Part shown: positions 18,205 through 27,059 of the stretch, one piece after another | How positions within the stretch are numbered: position 1 is the first letter of the stretch | Layout: each line of letters starts with the position of its first letter | Assembly: GCF_001437075.1 (NCBI RefSeq) | Contig: NZ_JQBX01000002.1 | Span: 62,001-126,000 of the forward strand | Direction: 5' to 3' | Source of the DNA: Pediococcus stilesii | GTDB lineage: Bacteria; Bacillota; Bacilli; Lactobacillales; Lactobacillaceae | DNA: 64,000 bases | Notes under the pieces: generated by a model | Told to the model about the DNA's origin: nothing | The model's input: the letters and a program-made list of their open reading frames with translations, nothing else | Database searches by the model: none | Translations under genes and position numbers: made by a program

Positions 18205-19323
18205 TTACTTGCCCTCCCCTCTAAATTTGTTGATTTGTTCTTGTGCAGCTTGACCTGGAACTTCCAATGTTTGTTCAATAAAGTCTGAAATCTTTTGTTT
18301 AGCAATTCCGTCAGCTTCTTTAACTCCATCATCAATTTGTGAATTGACAACATCGATCCAGTCGTTTTCAATATCTTCTGACCACAAGTCACGGCTTTCA
18401 AGATACTTTCTGAAACGAATCAGTGGTTCTTTCTTTGTCCATGCATCAATTTCATCTTGTGTCCGATAGCGAAGTGGATCATCACCTGACATTGAATGTG
18501 GTCCTAAGCGATTTGTAATTGTTTCAATGAATACTGGTCCGTTTCCATCAATTGCCCATTGTCTTGCTTCTTTTGCAGCTAAGTACATTGCAATTGGGTC
18601 CATTCCATCAACTACTAGGCTTGGAAGTCCTGCTGCCCAACCTTTCGCAGCTAAGTGTGATGCGCATGTTTGTAAAGTTCTTGGTGTTGAAATTGCGTAT
18701 TCATTATTTTGCGAGAAGAATACAGCGGGTGCTTTATATGCTCCAGCAAAGTTCATTCCTTCATAAAAATCACCTTGCGATGTTCCACCGTCACCAGTGT
18801 AAGCGTATGCAACATTTGGTAAGCCACGTTTCTTTAATCCCAATGCGGCCCCAGCTGCCTCAACGTATTGAGCACCAATAATAATTTGTGGCATCCATCC
18901 GTTGACGTCTTCGAATTCATTTCCTTCGTAATGACCTCGTGACCATAAGAATGCTTTATAAATTGGCCATCCTTTCATCACTAGTTGTGGGATATCACGG
19001 TATCCTGGGAAAAGCCAATCGCCCTTATCAAAAGCGTAGTTAGAGGCAATTTGGGATGCTTCTTCACCAATTGTTGGTGCGTAGAATCCGAGTCGTCCTT
19101 GTTTTGCTAGTTTTGATGAGCGTTCATGCAACGTCCGACTGAACACCATTTGTTTCATTAATTCGACCAGTTGATCATCACTTAAATCGGCACGTTTGAG
19201 TGCGTCTTCATCGACAATTTCACCATCGTTGTTTAAAACTTGTAGCATTGGAAAACTTGTATCTTGACGTTCCAACTGTAGATTAAAATCCAATACTTGT
19301 TTGTTGTCATCTGTTAGAGCCAT
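18205..19323 (-). CDS. pdhA: Pyruvate dehydrogenase E1 alpha subunit
   Basis: This 372-residue subunit binds thiamine diphosphate through [17 protein letters not shown]...NN near 170-200 and carries the phosphorylation-loop-like [12 protein letters not shown] near 285. ATG at 19323 is seven bases after AGGAGG, so it is preferred over a TTG two codons earlier. It lies just after lplA, in the operon lplA-pdhA-pdhB-pdhC-pdhD. Confidence 0.96.
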   Translation of the reverse strand: MALTDDNKQVLDFNLQLERQDTSFPMLQVLNNDGEIVDEDALKRADLSDDQLVELMKQMVFSRTLHERSSKLAKQGRLGFYAPTIGEEASQIASNYAFDKGDWLFPGYRDIPQLVMKGWPIYKAFLWSRGHYEGNEFEDVNGWMPQIIIGAQYVEAAGAALGLKKRGLPNVAYAYTGDGGTSQGDFYEGMNFAGAYKAPAVFFSQNNEYAISTPRTLQTCASHLAAKGWAAGLPSLVVDGMDPIAMYLAAKEARQWAIDGNGPVFIETITNRLGPHSMSGDDPLRYRTQDEIDAWTKKEPLIRFRKYLESRDLWSEDIENDWIDVVNSQIDDGVKEADGIAKQKISDFIEQTLEVPGQAAQEQINKFRGEGK

Positions 19324-19334
19324 AATCAAACCTC

Positions 19335-20321
19335 CTAAGCTTCAAATAATTTTATTAATTCTTCTGTAGTAATGCTGCCAAAATACCGACCATCTTCATT
19401 GCGTTCAAATACCGGTTGAATTGCGGAAACTTCAAATGGCAGCCCGACTAATTGGTTTTTAATTTCCCGCCAGTCACGTAAGCCGAGAAAATCACCAGTA
19501 AAATTGATATCTTGGATTATTCCAGCATCGGCTTGCACCTGAACTTCGATAATTCCACCATCATATTTTGCATGATTTTTAAAATTAAACTTAGGTGACT
19601 TACCATAATTCCAATCCCATGTTGAGAATTGATCAGCCGCTGAACGAATAATTTCCTGTTTTTGTGCAGGAGTTAACACAATTTCTGAGTCTTTTCCATG
19701 ATTCGTTAATTCATACTGAACCGCATCCCAAAAATCTTGAAGAGTTAACCCTTCTGGGGCAGCGTCCTTAATCATTCCGACACGGCTTCGTACCGACTTA
19801 GCGGCTTTGGAGATAAATTTCTCATCGGCCACGTTGAGTGAACGGACCATTGTGTCGACATTACTATCAAACAATAGTGTTCCGTGGTGCATCAGATAGC
19901 CATTTGCGTAACGTTGAGCAACTCCTGAAATTTTCTTTCCGTTAACAACCAAATCATTCCGTCCGGTTGCTTCGGCCGGAATATTCAATTTATGTAATGC
20001 TTCTAAAACTGGTTCTGAGAATTGCTTGAAGTCTACGTTAGCAGACGATTCAATTGGCACAAACAAGGTAAAGTTCAAATTACCTAAGTCATGATAAACC
20101 GCGCCACCCCCGGTAACTCGGCGAACAACTTCGATTTTATGCTCATCGATAAAGTCCTGATTAACCTCGCCAAAAGTATTTTGGTTTTGCCCAACAATTA
20201 CGGCGTTGTTATTCTGCCAAAGTGAAAATACCGGTTCTTTCTCATGTAAATTATTTAGTAGCCACGTGTCCGTTGCAATATTCGTATATGCATCTGTTCC
20301 CATGTATGTGATATAACGCAC
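19335..20321 (-). CDS. lplA: Lipoate-protein ligase A
   Basis: This 328-residue enzyme uses ATP to attach free lipoate to the E2 lipoyl lysine. Motifs include VIVGQNQNTFGEVN near 42, the RRVTGGGAVYHDLGNLNFT active-site loop near 71-89, and KISGVAQR near 130, plus the C-terminal accessory domain. It starts with GTG after AAGGGGG. Position at the head of the pdh operon links cofactor loading with complex synthesis, and implies dependence on lipoate scavenging; no lipA/lipB is seen nearby. Confidence 0.93.
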   Translation of the reverse strand: MRYITYMGTDAYTNIATDTWLLNNLHEKEPVFSLWQNNNAVIVGQNQNTFGEVNQDFIDEHKIEVVRRVTGGGAVYHDLGNLNFTLFVPIESSANVDFKQFSEPVLEALHKLNIPAEATGRNDLVVNGKKISGVAQRYANGYLMHHGTLLFDSNVDTMVRSLNVADEKFISKAAKSVRSRVGMIKDAAPEGLTLQDFWDAVQYELTNHGKDSEIVLTPAQKQEIIRSAADQFSTWDWNYGKSPKFNFKNHAKYDGGIIEVQVQADAGIIQDINFTGDFLGLRDWREIKNQLVGLPFEVSAIQPVFERNEDGRYFGSITTEELIKLFEA

Positions 20322-20345
20322 AATCCAACCCCCTTAATACGCTAA

Positions 20346-20359
20346 TGAAAGCGGTTTCC
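20346..20359 (-). promoter_or_regulatory. cre box upstream of the lplA-pdh operon
   Basis: TGAAAGCGGTTTCC matches 13 of 14 positions of the CcpA consensus. It stands 25-38 bp upstream of the lplA GTG and a few bases downstream of a -10-like TAATAT on the minus strand, a position suited to repression. Confidence 0.6.
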
Positions 20360-20623
20360 TGGTACAACTTCATATTACCATATTTAGTTTTTTTTGCGAG
20401 CTATTTTTTAAAATTAAAACGATTTAATGGTCGCATAAATCAAACCCGATTCAATGGATTTTGAACATTATTAGTTATTTTCATGCCTAAAATAAAAGTT
20501 TAACGCCATCAGAATTGTCACTTGTAATCCAATTAAATCGTTACCCCTTTTGAATTCTCAGAATCTCACTTCCCTTACCAAGAAAGTTCAGTTTCTGCCG
20601 ATATTAATCTACTAGATTAAACA
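20360..20623. other. Intergenic region between lplA and lactate oxidase genes
   Basis: About 260 bp of AT-rich DNA without a reading frame. It must contain the minus-strand promoter of the lplA-pdh operon, though no good -35/-10 pair stands out apart from TAATAT next to the cre box. Confidence 0.35.
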
Positions 20624-20664
20624 AAAAAGCCCTACTCCGAATACACGCAGAGTAGGGCTTTAGT
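20624..20664 (-). terminator. Intrinsic terminator of the lactate oxidase gene
   Basis: AAAGCCCTACTC and GAGTAGGGCTTT pair around a 12-nt loop; the minus-strand transcript ends in six U. It lies about 25 bp after the stop. Confidence 0.9.
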
Positions 20665-20689
20665 AACAGTTCTCAGAACTTAATTGATC

Positions 20690-21799
20690 TTAATATTTAA
20701 TGTCTAATAAATGTGTCTTCTTAACGTCTTCAATCGTCTTAGTTCCAGCTAATTGCATTACGATTTCAAGTTCATGATCAATATGATCAAATACCGCTTG
20801 AACACCTTGTGCACCGCCAAGAGCAAGACCATAAATTACTGGACGACCAAATGCAACTAAATCGGCACCACTTGCAAGAGCCTTGAATACATCCGATCCA
20901 CGACGTACGCCACTGTCAAAAATGATTGGAACTTGTCCATTAACAGCCTTTGAGATGCTTTCTAGAACGTCAAATGATGCAGGTCCACCATTTAATTGAC
21001 GACCACCATGGTTGGAAACATAAATTCCAGCAGCGCCAGCGTCAATTGCACGAATTGCATCTTCAGGAGTTTGAATTCCCTTTACAATTACTGGGAGATC
21101 CGTGTATTCAGCAATTCGACGAACATCTTCAGGTTTGATGTTTTGAGCAGCGGAAGCATAAATTTCTTCAATCCCCTTCCCTTGTCCATCGCCTTCAGAA
21201 AACTTGGTCAAGTTAGCCATTGGAATTGGAAAAGCAAAATCGTTAATGATGTCAGCTTCACGGTAGCCATCAACAGTTGCATCTACCGTCAAAATAATTG
21301 CTTTTACTCCCGCTTCTTTTGCTTCATCAAGTAGACTCTCGTTAAAACTCCAATCTTTACTCATATAAAGTTGGAAGAATTGTGGAGCACCATCCGCAGC
21401 CGCCGCAGTATCAGCGATTGAGGTTGAAGAGTAAGTACTCTGTGCCATCAATCCGCCAACAGCAGCAACTCCTTTTGCAGTGTCCTTTTCACCTTGTGAG
21501 TGTGCTAAACCTTGAGCAGCCGTTGGAGCCATCATAACTGGTGTCTTCAATGGGATACCAAATACATTTGTGCTTAAATCTGGATTTTCCATTCCACTTA
21601 AAGCCTTTGGTGCAATTTGACGATGATGGAACGCATCGCGATTTTTCTTTAATGTCCACTCATCTTCGGAACCACCAACGATGTAGCCAAAACCACCGGT
21701 TGGGATAATTTCCTTTGCTCTGCCTTCTAGTGATTCCAAGTTTAGAATATCAATCTTTTCTTCGCGATCGCTTTGTTCATATCCGTTTACCATTGTCAT
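20690..21799 (-). CDS. lctO: L-lactate oxidase (FMN-dependent alpha-hydroxy-acid oxidase)
   Basis: This 369-residue flavoenzyme oxidises L-lactate to pyruvate and, with oxygen, makes hydrogen peroxide. It is a full-length TIM barrel with MMAPTAAQGLAH near 90, LTVDATVDGYREAD near 175 (the oxidase-specific loop region), the catalytic histidine in YVSNHGGRQL near 262 and the FMN-phosphate site DSGVRRGSDVFKALASGA near 295. The loop and the LALGGAQG segment fit lactate oxidase better than lactate dehydrogenase LldD. Placed next to the pdh operon, it would feed pyruvate. Monocistronic. Confidence 0.88.
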   Translation of the reverse strand: MTMVNGYEQSDREEKIDILNLESLEGRAKEIIPTGGFGYIVGGSEDEWTLKKNRDAFHHRQIAPKALSGMENPDLSTNVFGIPLKTPVMMAPTAAQGLAHSQGEKDTAKGVAAVGGLMAQSTYSSTSIADTAAAADGAPQFFQLYMSKDWSFNESLLDEAKEAGVKAIILTVDATVDGYREADIINDFAFPIPMANLTKFSEGDGQGKGIEEIYASAAQNIKPEDVRRIAEYTDLPVIVKGIQTPEDAIRAIDAGAAGIYVSNHGGRQLNGGPASFDVLESISKAVNGQVPIIFDSGVRRGSDVFKALASGADLVAFGRPVIYGLALGGAQGVQAVFDHIDHELEIVMQLAGTKTIEDVKKTHLLDIKY

Positions 21800-21842
21800 A
21801 ATAAAAATCCCCCAGTCAATTTGTTTATGGACTCAGTATATC

Positions 21843-21859
21843 ACTTACTTTTCGTAAGT
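21843..21859 (-). promoter_or_regulatory. Inverted repeat in the lactate oxidase promoter
   Basis: ACTTAC-TTTTC-GTAAGT lies directly upstream of a -10-like TATACT on the minus strand, so it sits in the promoter spacer. It is a plausible operator; the regulator is unknown and the -35 is poor. Confidence 0.4.
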
Positions 21860-21937
21860 AAAGTACTTTTATTCAATTAATTCACTTTTATAGTAAATCA
21901 ATCGCCACTTGACGGAGGAAAATATGAATTTTTAATT

Positions 21938-22567
21938 TTAAATATTACTATTTTCTGCTGCAATCTTTTCGAAACTCGAAACTAATTGTGCATTCTCGGT
22001 AACCTTAAAGTTCATCCCATCGCTCGCAGACTGAGAAGTTACTAAAACTTCTGGGGCATTATTATGGAATGTAAATAAATATAAGTACATCGAACCCGCA
22101 TATGCTGCGACTACTTTGTAATCACTGTCATCCTTCTTGCTTGTTGTCCACTTCATTGATACTTCTTGCTGATTAACATAAATTGGTCCTTCTGATATAA
22201 ACGAAGGGAAGTTAACACCACCAAAACTAACGGATTTGCTTTTATTGGTGCCTTGGTATGACTGACCCATCGTTTGTTCCCAACTTGAAATTGCCGTTGC
22301 CAATTCTGAATCTTGTTTATTTGTCCAAATCTTATTTTTATTGGTAGATTTTTCAGACGTTGATGCTTTTTTTGATTCAGAACTTGATCCCTCTGTTTTA
22401 GTAATCTTCGAGCTACTTTGTTTATCAGCTACCGATTCTGTATTTGTTACATGATTAGGATAAAAGAATTTATAGCCACCAAATATCACTAGTAGGGCTA
22501 AAACAATCCAAACAATCGAATTAATTGAGCCAATTGAGCGTTTCTCTGGCTTTTTCATATGTTTCAT
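21938..22567 (-). CDS. DUF4767-like membrane-anchored protein
   Basis: This 209-residue protein has one N-terminal transmembrane helix (about 15-37) with an out-facing body, a Ser/Lys-rich linker (45-85) and a C-terminal domain beginning WTNKQDSELATAISSWEQTMGQSY. That last pattern resembles the DUF4767 proteins common in lactobacilli. Function unknown. ATG at 22567 is six bases after GAGGTG; a GTG three codons earlier overlaps the ribosome site. Confidence 0.65.
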   Translation of the reverse strand: MKHMKKPEKRSIGSINSIVWIVLALLVIFGGYKFFYPNHVTNTESVADKQSSSKITKTEGSSSESKKASTSEKSTNKNKIWTNKQDSELATAISSWEQTMGQSYQGTNKSKSVSFGGVNFPSFISEGPIYVNQQEVSMKWTTSKKDDSDYKVVAAYAGSMYLYLFTFHNNAPEVLVTSQSASDGMNFKVTENAQLVSSFEKIAAENSNI

Positions 22568-22629
22568 AATAATCACCTCGTTTAGTTCATTATACAGTAT
22601 TGCACTAACGTAAAGGGATTCGTTTTTCT

Positions 22630-22671
22630 AAAAAATCCATCACTCCGCTTTTCAGAGTGATGGATTTTTAA
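22630..22671 (-). terminator. Intrinsic terminator of the Pip gene
   Basis: AAATCCATCACTC and GAGTGATGGATTT pair around CGCTTTTCA, with A-runs on the plus strand giving a U-tract. It lies immediately after the stop of the YhgE/Pip gene. Confidence 0.88.
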
Positions 22672-22677
22672 TATTTT

Positions 22678-25600
22678 TTATCTTTCAACTTCTTGTAATT
22701 TTTGATTATCATCTAGTTGTGACTTACCTTCTAGATGTCGTTTTTGTAATCTAACCATGCTAAACCATAGTAGTGCTAATGCAATTACAGAAAAGACTAG
22801 TAGTGCCCACATTGATTGTGCGAATGTAATTGAGCCTAATCCCGAAGTAATTGCTTGCCTGAATGACAAGATTGAGTACGTTAATGGTAAGAATGGATGA
22901 ATTACATTATAAAAATGGTTTGTAACTTCCATTGGGAAAGTTCCGCCGGATCCACCAAGTTGAAGCATCAATAGTAGCATCGCAACGAAACGCCCTGGAT
23001 TATCAAAGGCCATTGATAAGAACATGACAATGTACATTGACGTTAACGCGATCATTATTGCGGTGATATAGTACTGTCCAACGTGATCAACATGAATACC
23101 AGCCATCATCATGATGGTGGCTTCGATTAAGGCCATTGCGATCGCAACCACCGTTCCAACGGATACTTTACTTAAGAACCAATCGGTTGCTGTTCCACCA
23201 CGTTCGGAAACCTTGCGAATTGGATATGCAAAGTTAAAGACGATTGCTCCAACGTACAATGCTAATGAAAGCACGTAAGGAGCCAGAGCATGACCGTAAT
23301 TTGGTACGTAACTATAATCACTATGTTTCAAAGAAGCTGGTGCAGCAAACATATCGGCAGTCTTGTCCGTTAGTGGTGTACTGTTAACCTCTTTCGCGCC
23401 ATCTGATAGTGCTGACGCTAACGTACCATTCCCATCGCTTAATTGCTTACTTCCGTCTAATAATTGGGCTGAATTAGCATCTAATTTAGCAGCGCCATCA
23501 TTAAGCTGGTTGACACCGGAAACAAGTTCTCCTGTGCTGCCATTTAACGTGTTCAATCCGGCATTTAGATCATGACTTCCTGAATCTAGTTTTTGTACGC
23601 CCGAAGCTAGCATCGGAACCTGAGAATTTAGTGTATTTAATCCCCCGGTTACTTGGGAAGAACCGTTGTACAATTTGTTGATTCCAGCTGGCATTGCCGC
23701 TACGGCACTATTAAGTTGATTTAATCCTCCGGTTACTTGGGAAGAACCACCCAATAATTGATTACTACCGCTAAGTAACATATGAACTCCACTAACCAAT
23801 ACTGGCATCTGCGAGCTTTGTGCGGCAACACCGCTGTAAAGCTGATGTACGCCACTATTAAGTTGAGCATTATTTGCAACGAGTCGTGATCCTCCCGCTG
23901 CTAATTGGCCCACTCCAGTTGTTAACTTAGGAGTTTGACTATTTAACAACGCTGTTCCATCGCTTAAGCTCTGTGAACCTTCAACTAATTTAGCAACATT
24001 TTTTGAATTTTTATCGGTTTGATCTGCAAGTGCACTTGCACCGTTGTTTAATGCTGAAACTCCATCAGCCAATTTAGCGGCTGATCCTGAGAATTTATCT
24101 ACACCAGTCGAAACTTGGCCTGCACCAGTGGAAAGAACCTTTAAGTTGTCAGTCACATCTTGTGATCCTTTAGCCAACGTCTTAATTGTTGCCGCTAATT
24201 GCGTCATATCACCTGAATTAGATGACAACGCACTGGCGCTTGATGCTAACTTCTGGAACGAACCTGTTAAGTTTGATACCTTCTCATTCAAACTGGCCTG
24301 TTTAGCTGAAAGACTATTTAACTTCGAAATTTGTCCTTCAACTGTGCTGATTTCACTTTGAATACTTGCAATTTTGCCTGTATCAACTTTTTCTGAGGTA
24401 GTAGTTGCTGGTTGACTAGCACCCGTTCCAGCAACACCGGCTAAGGCGGCCTTAGCTTTAGCAGCATCCTCTGGGCTCAATCCAGCTCCATCAATTTTAG
24501 CATTGATTGATGCCTGTGATACCCCTGAAGAAGCGCTCCCAGTCTGAGTAGTTGTCTTAGTGGTTGCCGTTGCAAGTGCTCCAACGTCACCTTTAATTTT
24601 AGCCAATTGACCACTAATTGAAGCCGTTGAACTCGATCCGCTAGCGTCTGAAGAAATTGCGCTTGATAATGCGGATAGTTGTGAATTAATTGATCCTAAT
24701 TCTCCCTTTAATGCACTGGCTTGTTTAGTAATATCAGATGCATTCAGTTGGTCAGATACTTGTTGTAGTCCGGCCGAAACTTTACCATTAGCAGCATAAA
24801 GCTGACTTGAACCTGTTGAAACACTGTCAACGGCTTTCTTCAAATCCATAATACTTGTTGGCAAACTTGCCGTATTATTTGCTAAATCGGCAACACCACT
24901 CTTAAGTGCTGCTGTTCCTCCTGCCACTTGGCTAGTGTATGCTTTAACGCCAGCGTTTAATTGACCCGCACCATTTGAAAGTTGTTGAATTCCTCCAACT
25001 AATTGGCCCGTCTGACCGTTAAGTTGTTGAATCCCGCTATTCAATTGATATACACCATTGGTATACTGAGGTACTTTAACGTCAAGTTGATATAGCCCAT
25101 TTTTCAACTGAGTAACACCCGTAACTAACGCACCTGTTTTGTCAGAAAATTGTTGAATTCCATTATTTAATACGCCCAGTCCTTGGGTTACTTTACCCGA
25201 TCCGTTCGCTAATTGACTAACGGCAGATGGCATCGAACTTAACTTACTTTGAAGAGTCCCGATTCCGCTTGTTACTTGGCCCGATCCATTCGCTAATTGT
25301 GAAACTCCAGAGGCCAATTCTCCCGTTTTACCATTTAACTGATCTAATCCCGCCGCTAACTGGCTTGATCCATCCGTCAACTTCTGAACTCCAGCTGGGA
25401 GATCGGCAACTTTAACCGCCATTGTTGCAAGGCCATCGTGGATTTGTGTGACGCCCGCTGTATATTGCTTTGTTCCATCATTTAACTGAACAGCGCCGTC
25501 TTTAAGCTTTTTGGCACCAGTTGCAGCATCGTTAAACCCTTTTCCGGCTTTTTTAACTTGATCAAACATCGCCGTAGCATAAGATTTAGTAACCTGTTGG

Positions 25601-26064
25601 CGTACTTCAGCATTTAATTTTTCAGTTCCAACATCACTAATAACCTTACCAATGTAATTCAAAGAAGCATTCGTTGAATATTTTAATTGCATCTTCTTTG
25701 GATTTTTATCCGTTAATGTTGCGGCGTTGGCCGAAAAGTCTTCAGGAATCGTTACTACCGTGTAGTATTTCTTATCCTTCATCCCTTCCTTAGCCTTCTC
25801 ACTTGAAACAAAACGCCAGCCCAACTGGTGGTTTTTCTTCAAATTTGAGACCATCTGATCCCCAACTGCCAACTTTTTCCCTTGATAGTCAACGGACTTA
25901 TCCAGGTTAACCACGGCAACTGGTAAATTCTTTGTATCCCCATACGGATCCCATACTGATTTTAAGAAGAAAATACTATATAGGAACGGAATGAAAATAA
26001 TTGCCAATACGGATATCAGAATTAACCGATTTTTTCCAATAAACTTCCACTCTTTGCGAATCAT
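22678..26064 (-). CDS. YhgE/Pip-family membrane protein with long repeat region
   Basis: This 1128-residue protein belongs to the YhgE/Pip family, whose founding member is a phage-adsorption protein of lactococci, and which resembles ABC-2 permeases. It has one N-terminal membrane helix (about 12-35), a Pip N-domain (to about 170), a very long extracellular region (about 175-950) built from 11-14 residue units of the form L-x-x-G-x-x-Q-L, and a C-terminal block of five to six membrane helices (about 955-1110). The middle includes a Ser/Thr-rich coil near 440-640. It is longer than typical members (about 900). It lies just downstream of an ArsR regulator on the same strand and may be controlled by it. 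Confidence 0.88.
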   Translation of the reverse strand: MIRKEWKFIGKNRLILISVLAIIFIPFLYSIFFLKSVWDPYGDTKNLPVAVVNLDKSVDYQGKKLAVGDQMVSNLKKNHQLGWRFVSSEKAKEGMKDKKYYTVVTIPEDFSANAATLTDKNPKKMQLKYSTNASLNYIGKVISDVGTEKLNAEVRQQVTKSYATAMFDQVKKAGKGFNDAATGAKKLKDGAVQLNDGTKQYTAGVTQIHDGLATMAVKVADLPAGVQKLTDGSSQLAAGLDQLNGKTGELASGVSQLANGSGQVTSGIGTLQSKLSSMPSAVSQLANGSGKVTQGLGVLNNGIQQFSDKTGALVTGVTQLKNGLYQLDVKVPQYTNGVYQLNSGIQQLNGQTGQLVGGIQQLSNGAGQLNAGVKAYTSQVAGGTAALKSGVADLANNTASLPTSIMDLKKAVDSVSTGSSQLYAANGKVSAGLQQVSDQLNASDITKQASALKGELGSINSQLSALSSAISSDASGSSSTASISGQLAKIKGDVGALATATTKTTTQTGSASSGVSQASINAKIDGAGLSPEDAAKAKAALAGVAGTGASQPATTTSEKVDTGKIASIQSEISTVEGQISKLNSLSAKQASLNEKVSNLTGSFQKLASSASALSSNSGDMTQLAATIKTLAKGSQDVTDNLKVLSTGAGQVSTGVDKFSGSAAKLADGVSALNNGASALADQTDKNSKNVAKLVEGSQSLSDGTALLNSQTPKLTTGVGQLAAGGSRLVANNAQLNSGVHQLYSGVAAQSSQMPVLVSGVHMLLSGSNQLLGGSSQVTGGLNQLNSAVAAMPAGINKLYNGSSQVTGGLNTLNSQVPMLASGVQKLDSGSHDLNAGLNTLNGSTGELVSGVNQLNDGAAKLDANSAQLLDGSKQLSDGNGTLASALSDGAKEVNSTPLTDKTADMFAAPASLKHSDYSYVPNYGHALAPYVLSLALYVGAIVFNFAYPIRKVSERGGTATDWFLSKVSVGTVVAIAMALIEATIMMMAGIHVDHVGQYYITAIMIALTSMYIVMFLSMAFDNPGRFVAMLLLMLQLGGSGGTFPMEVTNHFYNVIHPFLPLTYSILSFRQAITSGLGSITFAQSMWALLVFSVIALALLWFSMVRLQKRHLEGKSQLDDNQKLQEVER

Positions 26065-26131
26065 GAACTGCTTTCTCCTTTTGCTATATATTCTTACATT
26101 CGGATGTGCAAATTAAAGGTGCTGACAAAAA

Positions 26132-26452
26132 TTATTTATTAAATAATTTTTCATCATTTCTCAATATATCCACAAGCTCTTGAACCTGATCTAGTGCCTG
26201 TCCGATTGTTAATTTATAAATATTACTCGTACCATTCTTTTGAACTGAAACAAGTTGTAAATCTTTAAGTTGCTTCAAATGGTGAGAAACCGCTGGCTGA
26301 GATAAATTCATCTTTGCCGTTAACTCTCCTACAGTTAATCCCAATTCACTCTCACCCAACGTAATCATGATTTGTTGACGTCGTTCGTCAGAAAGTGCAT
26401 CCAAAAGCGGAATATTCTTTTTAAACGCGTCAAGTGCCTCGCTATGTTCCAT
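26132..26452 (-). CDS. ArsR-family transcriptional regulator
   Basis: This 106-residue winged-helix repressor has LSDERRQQIMITLGESELGLTVGELTAKMNLSQPAVSHHLKQLKDLQLV as its DNA-binding core. The metal-binding ELCVCDL motif of SmtB/ArsR is absent and no cysteines are present, so it probably senses something other than metal. It is 67 bp upstream of the giant Pip gene on the same strand and has a perfect palindrome in its own promoter. Confidence 0.85.
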   Translation of the reverse strand: MEHSEALDAFKKNIPLLDALSDERRQQIMITLGESELGLTVGELTAKMNLSQPAVSHHLKQLKDLQLVSVQKNGTSNIYKLTIGQALDQVQELVDILRNDEKLFNK

Positions 26453-26467
26453 GATTATCCCTCCTCC

Positions 26468-26483
26468 ATTCGAATATTCGAAT
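26468..26483 (-). promoter_or_regulatory. Perfect palindrome, likely ArsR operator
   Basis: ATTCGAATATTCGAAT is a perfect 16-bp palindrome, overlapped by a further TTCGAATATTT repeat. It stands immediately before the GGAGGAGG ribosome site of the arsR-like gene and so would autoregulate this gene and the Pip gene. A related imperfect CATTCGGATG is at about 26097-26106, before the Pip start. Confidence 0.6.
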
Positions 26484-26547
26484 ATTTAAATACAAAGGAT
26501 ATCTTAACGCTAAAATTAATTTAATTCAACCTTAAGATTTACTTCAA

Positions 26548-27051
26548 TTATTTTTCTTCTAAATTAGTTAATGCATCCTGTGCCATTTTTTTAGTCAACA
26601 TTGAAATAATCGCACTGTGTTGCAACGAAACCGTCTCGTTTTCTTCCATTAGGTCAATCCATAAATTACGTGGTTTTCTCTGCGAGATGTAAGTTATTTC
26701 ATTATTAAAAGCTTGAACAAAGTTATCATATGCTTTTTTAGGACTATTCTTTTTAAGTTCGACTTCAAATCCTCGTCGAATTTCATCCAAACTTAAAACA
26801 CTCTTCAGACATCCAATCACGATTACTGCCGCCAACTGCATTCTGCCGTATAGCTTATCATCGGGTCGCATGATTACCGATTGCTTCAGATAATTATGCA
26901 TCATCGTTGAGGTTAACGGATCAACTTCTAACGTTTCCAAATATCCGTTGGCCAAACCAATTACCTGATCTAAATGTAACCCTAGCGATGGTAGTTTATC
27001 CCAAAGTGGCAATTGCATTTTGGAAAATTTTTCTAATTGTTGTGAATTCAT
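26548..27051 (-). CDS. DUF1836 domain-containing protein
   Basis: This 167-residue protein matches the DUF1836 pattern: LPLWDKLPSLGLHLDQVIGLANGYLE followed by LTSTMMHNYLKQSVI and LYGRMQLAAVIVIGCLKSVLSLDEIRRGFE. The N-terminal part resembles a MerR-like helix-turn-helix, so it may bind DNA, but no function is established. It lies 8 bp after degV in a two-gene operon with GAGAGG upstream. Confidence 0.8.
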   Translation of the reverse strand: MNSQQLEKFSKMQLPLWDKLPSLGLHLDQVIGLANGYLETLEVDPLTSTMMHNYLKQSVIMRPDDKLYGRMQLAAVIVIGCLKSVLSLDEIRRGFEVELKKNSPKKAYDNFVQAFNNEITYISQRKPRNLWIDLMEENETVSLQHSAIISMLTKKMAQDALTNLEEK

Positions 27052-27059
27052 AATGCCTC

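Noticed and set aside
24044-24361. Plus-strand frames of 60-105 codons opposite the Pip gene
   Set aside because: They mirror the repeat structure of the minus-strand coding sequence, lack ribosome sites and overlap a clear gene.
22678-26064. Regularly spaced repeats that could suggest a CRISPR or satellite
   Set aside because: Repeats are in frame, of variable sequence, and encode the L-x-x-G-x-x-Q-L protein pattern of YhgE/Pip.
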